Assembly (NCBI GenBank): GCA_903885865.1
Contig: CAISKH010000056.1
Location: forward strand, 1 to 7,944
From: an uncultured Mucilaginibacter sp.
GTDB taxonomy: Bacteria; Bacteroidota; Bacteroidia; Sphingobacteriales; Sphingobacteriaceae
DNA length: 7,944 nt
Direction of reading: 5' to 3'
The notes under the pieces were generated by a model, which saw only the letters and a program-made list of their open reading frames with translations, made no database searches and was not told the origin of the DNA. The translations under genes and the position numbers were made by a program. Each line of letters begins with the position of its first letter. Position 1 is the first letter of the stretch. Shown here piece after piece: positions 4,645-7,944 of this stretch.

Positions 4645-7149
4645 ATGCCGGTAAAAGGAAATCAGTTTAGATCAAATAGTTTTAAAGAGGAAAATTTGCC
4701 TCGCCAATCTTCCGAAAAAGGTTCAAGGGAGCGCCCCGTAAAGCCAAAAGGCGAAAGCATGCCCGTTTTCAATTTTCAGGATGGAAGGTTTATAAAAATA
4801 ACCGGCCTGTTTTTCCTGGTGATGTCTGTATTTTTCCTAATCGCCTTCCTGTCATACCTGTTTACCTGGCAACAGGACCAAAGCTATGTTTCGGCAGCAA
4901 ACGGTGGTTGGGCCAACCTGTTTAAAACCCAGCAGGAACTTATTGCCAACGGCATTAAAAACCCCGTAGTTGAAAACTGGCTGGGTAAATTTGGCGCCTT
5001 ATTAGCCAACCAGTTCATATTTGAGTGGTTTGGCGTTGCCTCCTTTATTTTTGTTTTTATTTTTTTTGTGATAGGTTACCGCCTGCTGTTTAAAGTAAAG
5101 CTGTATTCGGTAGGCAAAACTTTGGGGTATTCATTTTTCGGCCTTATATTTATTTCGGTAGCTATTGGTTTTGTACACGCCTTTATAATTGATTACCCGC
5201 ATTTCCTGGAAGGCGGGTTTGGCTATTGGAGCAGCCGTTTACTTAATGCGCAGATAGGTGAACCGGGCACAGGCGGCCTGCTCATATTCGCAGCGCTTAC
5301 GGTGCTGATCATCGCTTATAATATTGATTTTAAAATTCCACAGCGAAAAGCTAAAACCGCTATGGCAGGCTCTCCCGATGAGTTAATGCCCGAAGCTGTT
5401 GAACTGGTTGATGAAGAAATATCGCACCCGGTTGAATGGCCAAAAAGAAATAATACGATGAAACCGGGCGCAGAACAGGAATCGCATGAGACTGTGGTGT
5501 TAACCCCCGATGATGAGGGCGCCGACCCGGAAATGGATATTCCGCTAACATTAGAAACCGACCGCCCCGGTCCTGCTTTGGATATTGAAAAAGCAGATGA
5601 TGAAAAGACGAAATCGCTGGTAGATGAATTTGGAACATACGATCATAAACTCGACCTGGCATCGTATAAATACCCCCCGCTTGACCTGCTTGAAAATTAT
5701 GGTTCAAACAAAATATTGGTTAATTCGGAAGAATTGGAAGCTAACAAGAATAAAATTGTTGAAACCCTGAACCATTATAATATCGAGATCGATAAAATAA
5801 AGGCTACCATTGGGCCAACGGTAACCTTGTATGAGATTATCCCCGCACCGGGTGTGCGTATATCGAAGATCAAGAATCTGGAAGACGATATAGCACTTAG
5901 CCTGGCTGCACTGGGCATACGTATTATCGCGCCTATGCCGGGTAAGGGTACTATCGGTATCGAAGTGCCCAATCAAAACCCCGAGATGGTTTCTATGCGT
6001 TCGGTACTCGCTACAGAGAAGTTTCAAACAACCACGATGGATCTTCCTATCGCTCTGGGGAAAACCATATCAAACGAAGTGTTTATTGCCGACCTCGCCA
6101 AAATGCCCCACTTATTAGTAGCGGGCGCAACCGGGCAAGGTAAATCAGTAGGTATTAATGCAATCTTGATCTCGCTGCTGTACAAAAAACATCCAGCAGA
6201 ACTGAAATTTGTATTGGTTGACCCTAAAAAAGTGGAGCTTACCCTGTTCCGTAAAATTGAGCGGCATTTCCTGGCAAAATTGCCTGATGAAGCCGATGCC
6301 ATTATTACGGATACAAAAAAGGTGGTGAACACCCTTAACTCGCTCTGTATAGAGATGGACCAGCGTTACGATCTGCTGAAAGACGCGGGTGTGCGCAACC
6401 TGAAAGAGTATAACCAAAAATTCGCCAACCGAAAAATAAGCGATCCCGAAAAGCACCGTTACCTGCCGTTTATTGTACTGGTAATTGATGAGTTTGCCGA
6501 CCTGATGATGACCGCCGGCAAAGAGATAGAGCAGCCTATTGCACGCATCGCCCAACTGGCCCGCGCGGTGGGCATTCACCTGGTTATTGCTACACAGCGG
6601 CCATCAGTTAATATTATTACGGGCACTATTAAAGCCAACTTCCCGTCGAGGCTGGCATTCAGGGTGCTGTCAAAAATTGATTCGCGCACCATCCTCGATA
6701 CCGGCGGTGCCGACCAGTTAATTGGCCGCGGCGATATGTTGCTTTCAACCGGCAGCGACCTGATACGCCTGCAATGCGCTTTTGTTGATACGCATGAGGT
6801 GGAACGCATATCCGACTTTATCGGCAACCAACGCGGCTATCCTACAGCTATGCTCCTGCCCGAATATGCGGGCGAAGGCGAAAGCAGCGGCTCGAAAGAA
6901 TTTGACCCTGATAACCGCGACCCGATGTTTGAAGAGGCCGCGCGCCTTATTGTAATGCACCAGCAAGGGTCAACATCGCTAATACAGCGCAAGCTAAAAT
7001 TGGGCTATAACCGCGCAGGACGCATAATCGACCAGTTAGAAGCCGCCGGCATAGTTGGCCCCTTTGAAGGCAGCAAGGCCCGCGAAGTACTATACCCCGA
7101 TGAATATTCGTTAATGCAATATTTTGAAACGTTAGAGAAAGAAAACTAA
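4645..7149 (+). CDS. ftsK: DNA translocase FtsK/SpoIIIE
   Basis: This 834-residue septal DNA pump moves chromosome ends through the closing division site and, in well-studied species, activates XerCD recombination at dif. After a basic N-terminal tail (1-45) come four predicted membrane helices at about 50-73, 126-149, 158-182 and 209-226, anchoring it in the inner membrane. A short acidic linker (about 230-325) is far smaller than the roughly 600-residue linker of E. coli. The motor follows: the alpha-domain with Pro-Thr-Val-Thr-Leu-Tyr-Glu (391-397), Walker A Gly-Ala-Thr-Gly-Gln-Gly-Lys-Ser (494-501), Walker B with Asp615-Glu616 and Ala-Thr-Gln-Arg-Pro-Ser (649-654). The gamma winged helix (about 760-822), with Gly-Tyr-Asn-Arg-Ala-Gly-Arg-Ile-Ile (787-795), recognises polarity sequences in relatives. 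All key residues are present and the gene is full length. The ATG at 4645 suits the promoter just upstream; the next in-frame ATG (4759) would remove only the cytoplasmic tail. Confidence 0.97.
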   Translation: MPVKGNQFRSNSFKEENLPRQSSEKGSRERPVKPKGESMPVFNFQDGRFIKITGLFFLVMSVFFLIAFLSYLFTWQQDQSYVSAANGGWANLFKTQQELIANGIKNPVVENWLGKFGALLANQFIFEWFGVASFIFVFIFFVIGYRLLFKVKLYSVGKTLGYSFFGLIFISVAIGFVHAFIIDYPHFLEGGFGYWSSRLLNAQIGEPGTGGLLIFAALTVLIIAYNIDFKIPQRKAKTAMAGSPDELMPEAVELVDEEISHPVEWPKRNNTMKPGAEQESHETVVLTPDDEGADPEMDIPLTLETDRPGPALDIEKADDEKTKSLVDEFGTYDHKLDLASYKYPPLDLLENYGSNKILVNSEELEANKNKIVETLNHYNIEIDKIKATIGPTVTLYEIIPAPGVRISKIKNLEDDIALSLAALGIRIIAPMPGKGTIGIEVPNQNPEMVSMRSVLATEKFQTTTMDLPIALGKTISNEVFIADLAKMPHLLVAGATGQGKSVGINAILISLLYKKHPAELKFVLVDPKKVELTLFRKIERHFLAKLPDEADAIITDTKKVVNTLNSLCIEMDQRYDLLKDAGVRNLKEYNQKFANRKISDPEKHRYLPFIVLVIDEFADLMMTAGKEIEQPIARIAQLARAVGIHLVIATQRPSVNIITGTIKANFPSRLAFRVLSKIDSRTILDTGGADQLIGRGDMLLSTGSDLIRLQCAFVDTHEVERISDFIGNQRGYPTAMLLPEYAGEGESSGSKEFDPDNRDPMFEEAARLIVMHQQGSTSLIQRKLKLGYNRAGRIIDQLEAAGIVGPFEGSKAREVLYPDEYSLMQYFETLEKEN

Positions 7150-7188
7150 GAAAGCCCTCCCAACCCTCCCCAGTAGGGAGGGCTTTCT
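7149..7188 (+). terminator. Terminator-like hairpin after ftsK, C/G-rich, possibly a dispersed repeat
   Basis: AGAAAGCCCTCCC (7149-7161) pairs perfectly with GGGAGGGCTTTCT (7176-7188), a 13-bp stem with a 14-base loop, starting at the last base of the ftsK stop codon. The loop holds a second CCCTCCC (7164-7170) that could pair with the same GGGAGGG across a 5-base loop, so two exclusive hairpins are possible. Only three U lie at the 3' end, so it could attenuate rather than fully stop transcription into lolA. From memory, similar AAAGCCCTCCC-type hairpins are frequent between genes in Sphingobacteriaceae; this needs a genome count. Confidence 0.6.
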
Positions 7189-7200
7189 AAAAGAAAATTT

Positions 7201-7236
7201 AAAGTCTCCCCTACCGGGGCAGATTTAGAGGGGGCT
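7201..7236. repeat. Second G/C-rich intergenic module before lolA
   Basis: The stretch from AAAGTCTCCCC to AGAGGGGGCT has a CCCC-TACC-GGGG mini-hairpin (7208-7219) and pyrimidine- and purine-rich ends that partly pair. Read on the minus strand it starts AGCCCCCTCTAAATCTG, a sequence type I associate with repeated intergenic modules of Bacteroidetes. It ends only 8 bases before the lolA ATG and so forms the gene's leader. No -7 promoter box was seen in the spacer. Confidence 0.45.
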
Positions 7237-7244
7237 ACTATTTT

Positions 7245-7919
7245 ATGAAAAAACTAATTATATACACCATTTTAACCCTCACAACCGCTGCCGCATTTGC
7301 CCAAAAAGATGCACAGGCTAAAATTATTTTAGACCAGGTGAGCCAGAAATACAAATCGTTCAATGTTATAAAAAGCGATTTCACTTTTACACTGGATGAT
7401 CCGCAGCAAGGGGTAAAAGAGGGCCGGAACGGCACGTTGCTCAGCCAGTCGAAAACCAATAAATTCAAAGTAACTTTATATAGTGCCGACGCCAAAAAAC
7501 CGGAAGTTGAGCAGGAGATAATTAACGATGGAAAAAGCCAGTGGACCTACAATAAAAAAGATAAGGAAGTTGAACTAAGCAATGCCGGGCATAGCAGCGG
7601 GGAATTTAACCCTGCGCAACTATTCACTATGTATGAGCATGGGTATAAATATTTGTACGCAGGCACGCAAAAAATAAGCGGTAAGGTTTACCAGGTTGTT
7701 GACCTGTCGCCCGAAGATGATAAAAACCAGTTCTTCAAAATAAGGCTGCACATAGATAAGTTGAAAAAACAAATATACAGCGCCCTTATATTTGATAAAA
7801 ACGGTAATACGTACAACTATACGCTTCGCAGCTTCATTACGAATGCCCCGGTTACGGATAATACCTTTACGTTTGATGCAAAGGAACATCCCGGTGTTGA
7901 AGTGGTTGACTTAAGGTAG
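7245..7919 (+). CDS. lolA: LolA-like outer-membrane lipoprotein carrier protein
   Basis: In the known Lol system LolA takes lipoproteins from the inner-membrane LolCDE transporter and carries them across the periplasm to the outer membrane. This 224-residue protein has a signal peptide (Met-Lys-Lys start, Ile/Leu/Thr core, cleavage likely after Ala-Phe-Ala at 17-19). A LolA-fold body follows: an opening helix Ile-Ile-Leu-Asp-Gln-Val-Ser-Gln-Lys-Tyr and an alternating beta-strand series including an Asn-Asp-Gly-Lys-Ser-Gln-Trp-Thr-Tyr-Asn turn (LolA members have a similar Asp-Gly-x-x-x-Trp-x-Tyr motif). It ends in Val-Val-Asp-Leu-Arg. Its position after ftsK fits the order I recall from other Bacteroidetes, which supports the call. 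The spacer is 95 bases and occupied by G/C-rich hairpins, so expression probably depends on read-through from ftsK or an unseen promoter. Orthology to E. coli LolA is by fold and motif, not strong identity. Confidence 0.88.
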   Translation: MKKLIIYTILTLTTAAAFAQKDAQAKIILDQVSQKYKSFNVIKSDFTFTLDDPQQGVKEGRNGTLLSQSKTNKFKVTLYSADAKKPEVEQEIINDGKSQWTYNKKDKEVELSNAGHSSGEFNPAQLFTMYEHGYKYLYAGTQKISGKVYQVVDLSPEDDKNQFFKIRLHIDKLKKQIYSALIFDKNGNTYNYTLRSFITNAPVTDNTFTFDAKEHPGVEVVDLR

Positions 7920-7944
7920 AACCGCTCAAATTTGGATATGCAAA

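Noticed and set aside
5704..6579. Several minus-strand open frames inside ftsK (5704-6027, 6024-6332, 6145-6579).
   Set aside because: They are antisense to the conserved FtsK motor domain and show no domains, promoters or start context of their own.

Overview
The window looks like chromosomal DNA from a Bacteroidetes bacterium, most likely of the Sphingobacteriaceae (Mucilaginibacter or Pedobacter type). This is inferred from four things: a TAnnTTTG-type -7 promoter element before ftsK, AT-rich spacers without convincing Shine-Dalgarno sites, an ftsK followed by a lolA-type gene (an order I recall from this phylum), and protein families typical of the group. No rRNA, tRNA, CRISPR array, integrase or transposase was seen.

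Layout. 1-693 (+) is the 3' end of a large secreted protein: the distal half of a c-type cytochrome domain with its Met ligand, then a CBM6-like beta-sandwich domain. 746-1162 (+) is a DUF1003 membrane protein. 1246-1695 (-) is an unrecognised four-helix membrane protein, convergent with it. 1826-2788 (-) is a signal-peptide-bearing outer-membrane beta-barrel candidate. 2867-3655 (-) is a secreted low-complexity Ser/Ala/Gly/Asn/Lys-rich protein with in-frame tandem repeats. Each of these two minus-strand genes is followed by a strong hairpin terminator. Upstream of 2867-3655 is an AT-rich spacer with palindromes and direct repeats. 3907-4554 (-) is an ankyrin-repeat protein. 4645-7149 (+) is a complete FtsK/SpoIIIE DNA translocase, and 7245-7919 (+) is a LolA-like periplasmic lipoprotein carrier.

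How the genes fit together. ftsK and lolA are the conserved core: chromosome segregation at the septum, and lipoprotein delivery to the outer membrane. A C/G-rich hairpin element fills most of the spacer between them and may be a dispersed intergenic repeat with a minus-strand G-quadruplex motif. The cell-envelope pair 1826-2788 and 2867-3655 is the most accessory-looking part. Both products appear to be exported and the genes are collinear, but a terminator lies between them, so a shared function is only a hypothesis. I see no clear new multi-gene system. The repeat-rich secreted protein, its unusual upstream region and the ftsK-lolA spacer element are the most worthwhile leads.
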